64,000 nt of DNA from the NCBI RefSeq assembly GCF_016428595.1, contig NZ_JAELVQ010000011.1:1-64000 (forward strand), written 5' to 3'. Shown here piece by piece: positions 1-10,400 of this stretch (position 1 is its first letter; every line of letters starts with the position of its first letter). The stretch is from Snuella sedimenti. Its GTDB lineage: Bacteria; Bacteroidota; Bacteroidia; Flavobacteriales; Flavobacteriaceae. The notes beneath the pieces are model-generated. The model saw only the letters and a list, made by a program, of their open reading frames with translations. It ran no database searches and was not told where the DNA came from. The position numbers and the translations under genes are program-made.

Positions 1-135
1 ACCTTGGTTTTGACCAAAGTTATTCTGTAAATCAAATCAAAAAATCAAAGAACGTATCGTATATGTTGTATTTACTGCATTTTTAGAGAATTAAACTTTA
101 ACAAACGCATCACTACTAATATCAAATAAGTAATC

Positions 136-1047
136 TTATTGAATGGTAACATAATTTTTCAACACACTAACAGGAATAGCTTCTCTAGTAACCATAAGTG
201 TTGGGCCTTCATTTCCTGACGCATTATGAGGGTGCACACCACTTACCATTGCAACCAATTGCCCATTTGTATTAACAATAGGACCGCCACTTGCTCCTTG
301 ACCAAACTCACAGGTTACAGCAACTTTAGTTTCATCATCACGCTCACTAATATATTTTCTTGATATAATTCCCCTAGACATAAAAAAGAGATTGTTATAA
401 GGGTGTCCCATCATAAAAATATCTTCCCCAACTAGTTCTGTTTTTGCAAAAGGAATATGTTTTACTTTTTTTCCTTTAGTATCAATTTTAAGAATTGCCA
501 AATCATTTGCCTGACTTGCCGCCAAAATTTGAGTAACTGGATATACATTTCCTTCATAATCTGTAGCAAATATTCCAGAAACATCCACATCATCCTTTAC
601 TTCAATAACATGATAATTGGTAGCTATTACACCTTCCTCATTTATTACATAACCCGACGCATTCATTAAATGAATGTTTGGACATCGCTCACACAAATAC
701 GATGATCCTATATACATCGTACGTTCTTTTAGAAAATAGTACAATTGATTCCCCGTCATTTTGTTCGGTCTGGAAGTGTCAACAATAATCTTGGAATTCT
801 CCTCTATTTTATCTAATTTTTGTTGTTGCAATGTTAAAAAAGGTGTGTACTTGTTTTTGGTAATTAAATCTTCTACCTTTTTAGTCACATTGTCTATAAA
901 AGTTGTGCTTCTTATTGGAGTAGACTCAATAATGGTCTCGTTATTAACCGCTAAAACGGAATCATTCTTTGTTGTTTTACCTTCCTTATTGTTACAATTT
1001 GATAAAAAGATTAACCCAATGAATAATAGCATAAGCTTATATACCAT
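136..1047 (-). CDS. Trypsin-like serine protease lipoprotein (HtrA-type fold, no PDZ)
   Basis: A 303-aa lipoprotein with a chymotrypsin-fold protease domain. A short hydrophobic N-terminus ends at a lipobox-like L-S-N-C (Cys18), so membrane anchoring is expected. The catalytic triad is visible: His146 in TNYHV, Asp182 in NDLAIL, Ser253 in GQGASGGP. Residues 20-110 form a linker without recognisable motifs; a C-P-x-x type pair (Cys119/Cys122) precedes the protease domain. There is no PDZ domain, so it is shorter than DegP/HtrA. It is the last gene of the minus-strand series that starts with the ECF sigma gene and lies 6 bp after the TlpA-like gene, so it is probably co-transcribed. Inferred role: cleavage of an envelope protein or imported peptide. 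The substrate is unknown. Confidence 0.8.
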   Translation of the reverse strand: MVYKLMLLFIGLIFLSNCNNKEGKTTKNDSVLAVNNETIIESTPIRSTTFIDNVTKKVEDLITKNKYTPFLTLQQQKLDKIEENSKIIVDTSRPNKMTGNQLYYFLKERTMYIGSSYLCERCPNIHLMNASGYVINEEGVIATNYHVIEVKDDVDVSGIFATDYEGNVYPVTQILAASQANDLAILKIDTKGKKVKHIPFAKTELVGEDIFMMGHPYNNLFFMSRGIISRKYISERDDETKVAVTCEFGQGASGGPIVNTNGQLVAMVSGVHPHNASGNEGPTLMVTREAIPVSVLKNYVTIQ

Positions 1048-1053
1048 CCTGTC

Positions 1054-2463
1054 TTATTTTAATAAGGTTAGTAATTGTTTTTTCAACTCAGGTTCTGATG
1101 GTCGTTTTGCATTAGCATCTATTATTTTTCCTTCTTTATCAAACAATAAGAACCTTGGTATGCTATTAATTTTATAGTCTTTTGCAATACGGGTGTTAAA
1201 CGCATCGTCAGAAAACAACTGTAATCCTGTTAATTCTTTGTCCTTAATAAATTTTTTCCATTTTTCATGATCTTTTTGTTTGTCCATAGAAATACTTACA
1301 AACTGAATATCTTTACCGTGTAAATCTTTTTCTAACTGTTTTAGATATGGAATTTCTTTTTTACAAGGTGCGCACCATGTTGCCCAAACGTCTATGTAAA
1401 CTATTTTTCCTTTTAAGTCACTAAACGAAACAGATTTTCCATTATGATCTTTATAAGTGAAAGGATAACCCTGAGTGCCTGGAGACATAGTTTTTATGCC
1501 AATTTCAAATTTATCTACTTCTTCTACAACATAATCACATAACGCAATATCCTCTCTTAGTGGTTCAATAAAAGATAAATAATCTTCATTATAAGATTTG
1601 AAATTCCTTAAAAATTCTAAAGCTAAATGACCTTTGAGTTTATCATTTTCTATGCCCTTAAACATTTCTTCTAAATAATTTTTTGTTTTAAAATCGGCTC
1701 CTGTATGCATCGCTTTATACATTTGATGTGATCTAAGTGCATTTATGCCATTTGGTAAATCTAAAACGATATCAGATTTAAAATTTTCACCCTTCATAAA
1801 ATCAGCATAAAAAGATGCCATATCTTCTCGTTTGGGGTGTTCTGATCTTGGAGTGAACACAAAGTTAAGACCAACATTTTCAATATTTAGGTCAATATAG
1901 ACGTGCATTAATTTGTTAAAGTGTTTGTTTGGCGTATTTACAAGCTCGTGTTGTTTTTTCATTTCTGGAATGAATTTTTCATAGAAAGGAAAAAAATCTT
2001 TATAGGTCTTTCCTATACTTTTTTGAAAATCGAACATTTTCAATGTATCATTAGATTTAACCCAATTATATAATACATCATTTTCGGCATCTGGACTTTC
2101 TAATAACTCATAGCCCTCTGTGTTATATTGTATATTAAAAATTTGATCGCCTTTAACATAGATGGGAATATAAACAGACTTCTGTTTGTTTCCTATAATG
2201 TAAAATCCTTCTTGCTCCGGATTTACAGAAAAACCAAATTGTTTGTCAGCATTTAATTGCGATGTACTCACTATAAATTCTTTTCCATGTTCAACTTTAG
2301 ATAAGTTTATTTCGGTTGTATATGGGATATCAAGTGTACCTGTAATGGTAGAAAACCCATTTTTGTTATTTGAGGTATTCTTATTATTACAAGACATCAT
2401 AAAGCTTGTAATAATAAGTGCGAAAAGTATTCGTTGTAATTTCATAATATATGCTTTTAACAT
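1054..2463 (-). CDS. TlpA-like thioredoxin-fold lipoprotein with long N-terminal domain
   Basis: A 469-aa envelope protein. The C-terminal ~140 residues are a TlpA/AhpC-TSA-type thioredoxin domain with the redox motif W-C-A-P-C (Cys364, Cys367) and a cis-Pro region at Pro436 (SIPRF). The N-terminus carries a lipobox-like M-M-S-C (Cys25), and the ~300 residues between resemble the DUF4369-type N-terminal part of Bacteroidota TlpA proteins (recalled, not searched). The first Met is used here; Met7 (position 2445) is an equally good start and gives a standard 18-residue lipoprotein signal. It follows the thioredoxin gene by 15 bp and precedes the serine protease by 6 bp, suggesting one transcript. 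Family knowledge: TlpA proteins reduce periplasmic disulfides. The specific partner is unknown. Confidence 0.85.
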   Translation of the reverse strand: MLKAYIMKLQRILFALIITSFMMSCNNKNTSNNKNGFSTITGTLDIPYTTEINLSKVEHGKEFIVSTSQLNADKQFGFSVNPEQEGFYIIGNKQKSVYIPIYVKGDQIFNIQYNTEGYELLESPDAENDVLYNWVKSNDTLKMFDFQKSIGKTYKDFFPFYEKFIPEMKKQHELVNTPNKHFNKLMHVYIDLNIENVGLNFVFTPRSEHPKREDMASFYADFMKGENFKSDIVLDLPNGINALRSHQMYKAMHTGADFKTKNYLEEMFKGIENDKLKGHLALEFLRNFKSYNEDYLSFIEPLREDIALCDYVVEEVDKFEIGIKTMSPGTQGYPFTYKDHNGKSVSFSDLKGKIVYIDVWATWCAPCKKEIPYLKQLEKDLHGKDIQFVSISMDKQKDHEKWKKFIKDKELTGLQLFSDDAFNTRIAKDYKINSIPRFLLFDKEGKIIDANAKRPSEPELKKQLLTLLK

Positions 2464-2478
2464 TTAAACGTTATTTGG

Positions 2479-3321
2479 TTATTGTTCTTTATTTTTATTA
2501 AAGTTTTCTTGAAAAAGTTCACCAAATCGACCCCATTCTTTTTTTGTAAAAATTGGTTTTGCCTTTTCTAATACTTTATTGAATGCTGTTTCATCGTTAG
2601 CTTTTCCTAACGTTGTTGCTTTTTGGTTTACAATAGTTAGCAGACTGTTTCTTACCTGCATGCTACTGTAATCTTTTGCTAACTGCTCAGCGTTATCCAG
2701 TATATAGTCTGCATATTTTCCACTAGCTCTAAGTCCTGTTATAACCACAAAGGGAATTTCGTCACCCAAATTTTCTTGTTTTTTTAAAAAGGCATCTATT
2801 GTTTCGTAAGCTATACTCCGTTTGCTTTTTAAGTAAGCATCCCTATAAAATTTTGGATAGTCTCCATCTAAATTGGTACTGTATTTTTTATATTGTTTAT
2901 TATTAGCTTTGTTTTTTATAGATGACAGTAAAGCCGTAAACTCGTCTACATTATGAAACCCTGATGAAATATCAAGAACAGCTCCATTGGCAGTTAAAAA
3001 CAAGAAGGTAGGAAATCCGGTAACGCCATACTTTAAACTTAACTTTTTGCCAATCTCTTCTTTAAATATATCGGATTTAAATGCGATATAATTTTCGCTT
3101 AAAAAGGTAGAAACAAATGTGTTTGGAAACACTTCAGCATCCATTTGGGCACATGGTGCACAGCCCGTAAAATATAAATCGACAAATATTAGCTTGTTTT
3201 CTTTTGTCGCTTTTTGTTTAATCTCGTCCCAGGTTCCTGTTTCAAATCTTGTTTGGGATTGACTAACAACAGAAGTTAGGATAAGTGATAGAATTACTAT
3301 TTTCTTTATTGAATATATCAT
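2479..3321 (-). CDS. Secreted thioredoxin-family protein
   Basis: A 280-aa protein with a signal peptide (residues 1-22, ending around S-Q-S-Q) and a thioredoxin-like domain at about residues 26-135. The redox centre is F-T-G-C-A-P-C (Cys54, Cys57), and GFPTFLF contains the expected cis-proline. The C-terminal ~145 residues are helical without a recognised family, as in other DUF255/thioredoxin-7 type proteins of Bacteroidota. It lies upstream of the TlpA-like lipoprotein, so two thiol-disulfide proteins are encoded in series; this suggests a periplasmic reducing relay serving the SusCD locus (inference). Confidence 0.8.
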   Translation of the reverse strand: MIYSIKKIVILSLILTSVVSQSQTRFETGTWDEIKQKATKENKLIFVDLYFTGCAPCAQMDAEVFPNTFVSTFLSENYIAFKSDIFKEEIGKKLSLKYGVTGFPTFLFLTANGAVLDISSGFHNVDEFTALLSSIKNKANNKQYKKYSTNLDGDYPKFYRDAYLKSKRSIAYETIDAFLKKQENLGDEIPFVVITGLRASGKYADYILDNAEQLAKDYSSMQVRNSLLTIVNQKATTLGKANDETAFNKVLEKAKPIFTKKEWGRFGELFQENFNKNKEQ

Positions 3322-3350
3322 GTATTTATATGTTACTTTTAATGATTATG

Positions 3351-3446
3351 TTATTTTTTAGGAAAGTCTACGATCTTAGTACGATCATCTAATATCCTGA
3401 TGACCGTTCCATTATATGATATAGTTTTTAGTTGTTGAGATTTCAT
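3351..3446 (-). CDS. Possible 31-aa small protein
   Basis: A short ORF, MKSQQLKTIS... ending ...VDFPKK, sits alone in the 309-bp gap (3322-3630) between the PKD-like lipoprotein and the thioredoxin gene, on the coding strand of the operon. ATG is at 3446 and TAA at 3351-3353, leaving 29 bp to the thioredoxin start. An A-rich stretch (CTTAAAAA) directly precedes the ATG, as is common for Bacteroidota starts. It has no signal peptide, cysteine or transmembrane segment. It could be a leader peptide, a small structured protein, or chance. I do not recognise the family. The remainder of the gap, 3447-3630, is AT-rich and shows nothing I can name. Confidence 0.35.
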   Translation of the reverse strand: MKSQQLKTISYNGTVIRILDDRTKIVDFPKK

Positions 3447-3630
3447 TTTTTAAGTTTGATATTATTGGGTAAACTATTATAAGATATGGACGGAGTCATC
3501 TAATTATTTGCTAACCGATTGTTAGATTCCAGAGTAAAATATAGTCTTGTTCAGTTTAACAAAAGAACATAGTTTAACAAGGGTTAATTGAAAAATCAAC
3601 CCTTGTTAACTAAAAATATAAAAGCTGCTA

Positions 3631-5133
3631 TTAACGTTCTCTATAGGCTATACTTACAATTTTGCCAAAACCAGAATACGAAGTATCTAGTTCTATTTGG
3701 CCTTGTACAGGAGGCACATTGTAAAGTTCCATAGTACCATTTGAACCTTCAGTTCCAGAGGCATCATATGTACAAACAATCAATTGTTTTTCATATTTTT
3801 TGTATATATTGTCTGGTCCTGAGCGTAAAAAGTCTCTATACTCTAATTTTGTTATTTCTTGACTTCCTTTGTCTAACATTTCAACCGTAGTTCCTGTAAA
3901 AATATCATATTCGTATACTTTACTACCAACATTATACATAATGTAAGCGTAATTTGGATCTATGGCAATGTGTTCTGCTTGATCAAAATCTATTGCCGTA
4001 ATTTCACTGTAATGTTGTTGACTAAAACTACCTAAAATAAAGAAACCAATATAGTTTTTGCCATCATTAGGATCTTTTAGAACAGCAAATGTACTATCCC
4101 AATTACCATTATATTCATTAGACACCATAAATAATAGGTCTTTCCCAGGAGTAAACATTTCGTCTGAACTAGGTACATCCCAACAATTTGAAAAATAACC
4201 ATCATGGTACACAAACTTTTTATTTGTTTCATCAAAAAATGCCATTTTTGTAAATCCATTAAAAAAATCTCCTTTTCCAAAATGGGGGGACACATCAAAT
4301 CGTGCACCGCCAAAACTTACATTTTGAGGTGTACCATATTTCACTCCAAAAATAGGGTTAAATACATAAAAATTTTGATCTGCCATAACTACAGCCATTC
4401 GAGAAGCCTTGACATGTAAATTACTCGCTTCGAAATCTTCAGGTTGTTGGGTAACAAACTCGTAAGATAAATTGTTGGCAGCTCTCCAATCAAACGTATC
4501 TGGATCAAGTTTAGTGGTTCCATTACCAGAGGTTGATACATAAACACCATAAAAATTAGATTCAAGTGGATAACATTGTACAAACCCAGGTGTTCCAGAT
4601 AAGGTTAGTGGCGATTGCGAAAAAGCTAAAACATCATGAATCTCTTTATACTCCCCCTCTAATAAAGAAACCATATCCAGTCTTGCTTCTCCTGCCACAT
4701 CACTAAGAACCATCCAGCCTTCATAAATACTATTAATAACTTCTAAATTAGCTGAGTATTGAAATTCAACATCTGTATTTAAATCTTTTACTAAATAATA
4801 CAGTGTGTAGTTACCAGGTAAAAGCGTAATTTGTGCATCAATATTTTTATCTGTAGATAGCTTATAGATTTCATTATTTAATTGGTTTTTTGAAACAGCT
4901 TCCCAACTATACTCATAATTACCAGTAGCGTCACTATCCATAGTGAATTTTACTTGATCAGTTGATATTTTTAAATTTTCAAACCTTGGTGCTATATAAT
5001 CTTCAAGAAGTCCATCAAAAACAACTTCGTTAATTTCTATATAATCGTAGTTTCCTTCATCGGTGCTGCACGAATTCATAAAAATGAAGCAGCCCAACAA
5101 GAAAATAAATTGAATTTTTATATTTTTTATCAT
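3631..5133 (-). CDS. PKD-like family lipoprotein of a SusCD complex
   Basis: A 500-aa surface-lipoprotein candidate. The N-terminus has a hydrophobic stretch and a lipobox-like M-N-S-C (Cys22) followed by S-T-D-E-G, the acidic region typical of Bacteroidota surface export. An early Ig/PKD-like segment (about residues 35-130, with YEYSWEAV and YTLYYLVKDL) is followed by a region with repeated Gly/aromatic-rich strands (SGNGTT, YIMYNVGSKVYEYD) that looks beta-propeller-like. Order SusC-SusD-DUF4843-like-this matches a known Bacteroidota arrangement (recalled as BT2264-BT2261 of B. thetaiotaomicron, where extra lipoproteins cap the SusCD transporter). Inferred role: ligand capture at the cell surface. 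Confidence 0.7.
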   Translation of the reverse strand: MIKNIKIQFIFLLGCFIFMNSCSTDEGNYDYIEINEVVFDGLLEDYIAPRFENLKISTDQVKFTMDSDATGNYEYSWEAVSKNQLNNEIYKLSTDKNIDAQITLLPGNYTLYYLVKDLNTDVEFQYSANLEVINSIYEGWMVLSDVAGEARLDMVSLLEGEYKEIHDVLAFSQSPLTLSGTPGFVQCYPLESNFYGVYVSTSGNGTTKLDPDTFDWRAANNLSYEFVTQQPEDFEASNLHVKASRMAVVMADQNFYVFNPIFGVKYGTPQNVSFGGARFDVSPHFGKGDFFNGFTKMAFFDETNKKFVYHDGYFSNCWDVPSSDEMFTPGKDLLFMVSNEYNGNWDSTFAVLKDPNDGKNYIGFFILGSFSQQHYSEITAIDFDQAEHIAIDPNYAYIMYNVGSKVYEYDIFTGTTVEMLDKGSQEITKLEYRDFLRSGPDNIYKKYEKQLIVCTYDASGTEGSNGTMELYNVPPVQGQIELDTSYSGFGKIVSIAYRER

Positions 5134-5161
5134 AATAAATCGAGTTTATAATTAATATTAT

Positions 5162-5947
5162 TTATGCGAAAGGCCCTAACTTCATTTCTGTACCATCATC
5201 TTCTAAAACAGGAGTTCCATTATTTTTTTGATCAATTAAATATGCCTTTAAAACATTTTTTCTAGCAAAGAAAAGACCTATATCAGGTAAATTAACATTC
5301 CAGTTTGGAATAGGAATATTATTTACCGTTGCATAAAGAATTAATTTTTTTGCAGAAAAATCACCAAGCCAAGGTGCCAATGAACTCCATCTAGCTGGTT
5401 CGGTCAAAATATCAGACACGGTCAATTCGAACTCGTTGTATTTTAAAAGTGCTTTTGAGTTTTGGTCTTCTGACGTACCAAAATAATTGGTATTAAAATA
5501 CTCATTAGGCTCTAAACCAATTTGAATTGAAACTGGAGCATCTTTCATTTTAGGTGTACGAATTAATGTTATTGGTACCATAGCTCTAATGGAATCTGCT
5601 GGAATAAATACATTTGCTGGTATTGTAAAGTCTACCCCTTCTACAGCTGTAGATGTTGGTAGTACTTTTAAATTAAATGGTCTATCAGTACTTGATGCCT
5701 TCCCTAAAATTTTTACAGGTACCATATAAACAGAATCTGTAACATTAGGCAATTCAAAAGCAAAAGACATAGAGGTACTATCTAATTTAGGACCAGAAAC
5801 AGAATTTCCTAAAATTTGGCCGTCAACAGCCCACTGAAAGTAAAGTAGCTCTGTACCACTAAATGTGTCAATTTCGTCCTTGGTACATGCTATAGCACCC
5901 AATGCAATAGCGCATATTAACATAATATTTTTTAAATATGTTTTCAT
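5162..5947 (-). CDS. DUF4843-like lipoprotein
   Basis: A 261-aa lipoprotein with signal peptide and lipobox A-I-A-C (Cys21), followed by T-K-D-E. The body matches the DUF4843 pattern as I remember it: an early YFQW-type strand, then a Calx-beta-like portion with PVKILG and two PA(N/D)-type strands, then a C-terminal region. It starts 20 bp after susD ends and precedes the PKD-like gene by 28 bp. Family function is undetermined. The constant company of SusC/SusD pairs points to an accessory subunit of the outer-membrane importer. Confidence 0.75.
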   Translation of the reverse strand: MKTYLKNIMLICAIALGAIACTKDEIDTFSGTELLYFQWAVDGQILGNSVSGPKLDSTSMSFAFELPNVTDSVYMVPVKILGKASSTDRPFNLKVLPTSTAVEGVDFTIPANVFIPADSIRAMVPITLIRTPKMKDAPVSIQIGLEPNEYFNTNYFGTSEDQNSKALLKYNEFELTVSDILTEPARWSSLAPWLGDFSAKKLILYATVNNIPIPNWNVNLPDIGLFFARKNVLKAYLIDQKNNGTPVLEDDGTEMKLGPFA

Positions 5948-5967
5948 AATTATTAATATATTTAATG

Positions 5968-7446
5968 TTAGTCTTGTCTATAAGCTGTTTCAGATTCAGG
6001 TAAAGGCAATACATACTTGGTGTCATCCATTGCTATTTGTCCTGATGTATCCGACCCATCTTCAATAGCGCTCATATTATTTCTTTTGTAGTAATAAAAG
6101 AGTTGACCCTCGCCATAAAACTCTCTTTTATATTCTTTCAATAATTCTGTAGGCATATCTATTAAAGTAGCATCTAAACTTGGTAAGCCTCTATGTTCTC
6201 TAACAGCATTTAAATACTCTGTAGCAATTGTTATATCTGCCTCTGTTTCTGCAACTATATAATGCATTTCACTCATTCTTATTAACGGCTGCATATACCT
6301 AAACGTCAAATCTGAATCAGCCACATCTTGAAACTTAAAAAATGTTTTATACGTTTTAGCGGCATTTGTTGGCACTTTCCAATTTGGTGCAAATCTGTAA
6401 TCATTTAAATTACCTTCAAAAATCTCATTCAACCTTGCTTCACTGGTAACAAGAATATTATTATCATTAATGCTAGCATCAAAATAATCATCATGTCTAT
6501 CATACAGCTCTACATTTTGCAAAGCAAATATTACTTCTGAAGAAAATATTCTATCGGCATTGGTTCCTGCAGAAATCACATCATCTGGATTAACCCATTC
6601 AAACCATTGCAAACCTTCATCAATAACAGCTTTGGCTGCTGATGAGGCTTCTGGAGCATTACCTGCATACAAATGCACACGCGCTTCAAGAGCTTTGGCA
6701 GAAAAATAATTAAAGCGTAAGTTTCTGAACCTATAGAAAGAAGTGCCATCAAAACCTGTTGCGCTATTACCGTTATCATCACCTTCAGACACAGCTATTT
6801 TTCCATAAGTACGAACGGGATCATTAGCTAAAAGATCTACAGAAGTATTCAAATCATTCAATACCATATCAATTACTTCAGAAGCAGGTAAAAGTGATTG
6901 AATGTCTGTTGTGGCCATATTGTAATAAGGAATAGATTCATCACTTGAATTAACGCTATAAACCGGTCCAAATAAACGCAATAAATCAAAATGTAACATC
7001 GCTCTTAACCCAAACATTTCTCCTTTTAAAACATTCAACCTTTCAGAAGGAATATTAGCAATGTTTACGTCTAGATTTTCTATAATTTTATTAATATTTA
7101 ATATTCTTATGTACATATTAGTCCAAATATCATCAAACGTATCTAGAACTCCTGATTGCCCATAATTGTATTGAGCTAAATCATAATATCTGAAATTATC
7201 TGTAGGCTCAGAATATCGCTGCGCTAAAACATCAACCGTACTCATGGTTAAATGACCACCGTAAGTGCTTTTTTTAGCTAAATCTATATATATTCCATTT
7301 ATAACATTTTGTACAGAAGCTTCAGATTCAAACACGGTTTCTTCTAAATATTTGTCTTCTGGTTGAATATCTAAATAATCATCACAAGAAATAAAGATTA
7401 ACAAGCAACCTAATATTCTCAAACTATTTTTTATCGTTTTTTTCAT
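5968..7446 (-). CDS. SusD/RagB-family outer-membrane lipoprotein
   Basis: A 492-aa SusD-like protein. Lipobox is I-S-C (Cys21) followed by D-D-Y-L-D-I-Q-P, the classic SusD start. An N-terminal SusD-like segment (FESEASVQNVINGIY; LRAMLHFDLLRLFGPV) precedes a RagB C-terminal domain ending with YVLPLPESE and YRQD. Family knowledge: SusD proteins are lids on SusC channels that bind ligand at the cell surface. It lies 16 bp downstream of the susC-like gene and the pair should form the SusC2D2 complex. With no glycan-degrading enzyme nearby, the cargo is more likely peptide than glycan (inference). Confidence 0.93.
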   Translation of the reverse strand: MKKTIKNSLRILGCLLIFISCDDYLDIQPEDKYLEETVFESEASVQNVINGIYIDLAKKSTYGGHLTMSTVDVLAQRYSEPTDNFRYYDLAQYNYGQSGVLDTFDDIWTNMYIRILNINKIIENLDVNIANIPSERLNVLKGEMFGLRAMLHFDLLRLFGPVYSVNSSDESIPYYNMATTDIQSLLPASEVIDMVLNDLNTSVDLLANDPVRTYGKIAVSEGDDNGNSATGFDGTSFYRFRNLRFNYFSAKALEARVHLYAGNAPEASSAAKAVIDEGLQWFEWVNPDDVISAGTNADRIFSSEVIFALQNVELYDRHDDYFDASINDNNILVTSEARLNEIFEGNLNDYRFAPNWKVPTNAAKTYKTFFKFQDVADSDLTFRYMQPLIRMSEMHYIVAETEADITIATEYLNAVREHRGLPSLDATLIDMPTELLKEYKREFYGEGQLFYYYKRNNMSAIEDGSDTSGQIAMDDTKYVLPLPESETAYRQD

Positions 7447-7462
7447 TTTGTAAATTTTTAAA

Positions 7463-10400
7463 TTAGAATGAAGCGTTTAAACTAAATGAAACGGCACGTG
7501 CAAATGGGTAACTTATACCTCTTTCCACTTGAATACTTGACAATCTAAAAATATCATTCATATAAGCGGTTAATCGCAACGAACTTAGCCCCATTGAGTT
7601 TACCCAATTGGCACTACTAAAATCGTATCCTAGATTTATAGATTCTCCTATTAGCTCATTTTCCTTTTGAATAAACCTTGATGAAATAGGCGTAAAGTCT
7701 GTTAATGAAATAGCTCTAAAACTTGAAACATCACCAGGGTTTTGCCATCTATCGTACAATGCTCTTCGGTCTTGATTTAAAGTAACATCTTCTCTACTAA
7801 TGTTTTCTACCTTATTGTAAAGCGCCGTATTAAATCTATCTGCTCCAATTCGATACCTTAAGTAAGCTCCAAATGTGAAGTTTTTAATTCTTAAACTACT
7901 ACTAATTACACCTTCTACATCGGGCCTACTATTGCCCATTACAATTTCGTTATCTGTATCGAACTCAAAGGTTTGTTGACCATCTTTAGTTAAAAAGACT
8001 TCTTTACCTGTTGCGGGGTCAATACCTAAAGATGGTACAGCCCATAAATCGTCTGGACTAAATCCATCTCTATAACGTTGTAAGGTTCGGCTTGATAATT
8101 GGCCATCGTTTAAAGATTTTAAGCTGTTTTCAAAACCATCAAAGGTAGTTGTAATCATGGTTGCAGTATACCCCAATGTCCAAACCACTCTGTTCTCTAA
8201 ATTGAAAATAGGTGAGAATTTAAGAATAACTTCTGCTCCTCTAGACACGAGGTTTCCTGTATTAATTGGGTAATTAAACAACCCTGTTGAGGATGGTAAA
8301 TCTACAGCTACTACTAGTGGATCTGTGTTTTTATTGAAAAAGTTAAACGTGGTTGAGAACCTGTTTTTAAAGAATACCCCATCAATACCAATACTTGTAT
8401 TCAAGGTTTTTTGCCACTCTAAATCTGGGTTTGCTAAAGTTGCCAAATTAACCCCTTGACCAAAAACATTTATTGTTTGATTGAATCCATAAATAGATGT
8501 AGATGCTAAGCTTCCGAACCCTTGGTTACCATTAGATCCAATATTCCCTCTTAGTTTTAACATTTGAACCTGCTCTGGATTCATGTTAAATTCGTTATTT
8601 AAATTCCAACCTAAACCTACGGCCCAAAAGGGTGAGAATTTTTCATTTCTACCAAATGTTGTAGATCCATCTAACCTATACGTAGCATCAAATAAATATT
8701 TTCTTTTATATGTATAGTTAGCACTTCCTAAAACATTTACCCTTCTATAAACACTTAACCCTGTAGACGGTCTAGCATCTGGTGTATAACTAAATGCGAA
8801 AGCTGGATTTCCGTTTGTTCCTGCAGGGAATCCTACAGCAGATACGGTTAGTCTTTCATTTTTAGTTTCTTCGGCTTCGGCTCTTAAATTTATATTTATA
8901 TTATGATCCTCGTTTAATATTTTTGAATATGATGCCATGGCATTAAAACGATAGCTAAAATTATCGATTCTAGAATTAGAATAACTACCCTTCTCAAATA
9001 AGGTTGTATTTAAGAAACTAGAATGTTCAGAATCCAAAAATGTTTTTGTAGTTGTTACTCCTTTTCTTAATTGCAAGTTTGTTTGAATTCTAAATGCATT
9101 TGATATGTTATAGATAACTCTTAAATTATTTTGAAGAGAAAAATTACCTGTGTTATCAAAACTCTTTAAGGTTGAATTGTAAAGCGGGTTTACAACATCA
9201 AAATTATATAGTGTCCCAACTTTTGTGTTTTCATCTAAAAATCTAGTTATATCTCCGTTTTCGTCTGTAAGTCTATAATATGGATTTGCTTGAACAAAAT
9301 TTGAAAAAGTCCCATAAGGTGATTCATTGGCATCGTAGCCATTTACATATAAAATATTTGAAATATTTAACTTGTCTTTTCGGTAATTTAAGTTAATTTG
9401 TCCTCCCCATGTTTCTCGATCGGAACCAATCATTACACCGTTTTGGTTTTTATAATTTAAACCCACACCAAATGTAAAGTTCTCAGATCCGCCATCAACA
9501 TACAAAGAATGTCCTAATGTAGTGCCTGTTTGAGTTGGCTGATCTAACCAATAGGTGTCAACACCTCTTTTTATTTCGGCTAATGTTGCATTATAAATGT
9601 TATCTAACTCAAACTGCCCATTAGGATCATACCCAGGTGCTGTCCATCTACCAGATAAACGCTCAAATTCTAATTTTTCTTCTGCATTCATCATATTGTA
9701 ATCACTCAAGTCTGGCGATTCAATTCTAAAGTCGGTTGTATAATTAACCCTCAGCTTTCCAGCTTGTGGCTTAATAGTTTCAACAACTACAACACCATTT
9801 GCAGATTTTGCACCATACAATGCTGTAGATGCCGCATCTTTTAATATAGTTATAGAGGCAACTCTATTCATATCTAAATCTACGATGGTTCTTAAGTCTG
9901 TTTCAAAACCATCTAAAACAAATAGTGGTTGATTAGGGTCTCCACCAAATTCATCAGCAATTCCTTCTGTTGTGATACTGGTTTGACCACGCACTTCAAT
10001 CTTAGGCATTACATTTGGGTTAGAGCCCATAACATTGTTATCTAATACTAAGAAAGATGGGTCGAGTGTTTTTAAACTTTGCACAACGTTTAGGTTTCCA
10101 ACAGCCCTTAAATCTTCTCTTGAAACTGTTGTAAATGCGCCTGTAAAGCTTTCTTTTTTTCTTTGAACAACACCTGTAATTACAACTTCATCTAATTCAG
10201 ATATATCTTGTTTAAGTTTTATATTAATTACACTTTTACCATCAACTTTTACCTCTTGGGAAGCATAACCAACATAACTAAAAACTAAGGTTGATTGTTC
10301 GTCTGCATTTATGGAATAGTTTCCATCAAAATCAGTTGTGGTTCCAATTTTAGTTCCTTTTATTAAAACCGTTACGCCAGGTAAAATCTCTCCGTTTTCA

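Noticed and set aside
1-135. Left edge of the window
   Set aside because: AT-rich, no ORF, hairpin with T-run, or RNA gene could be recognised.
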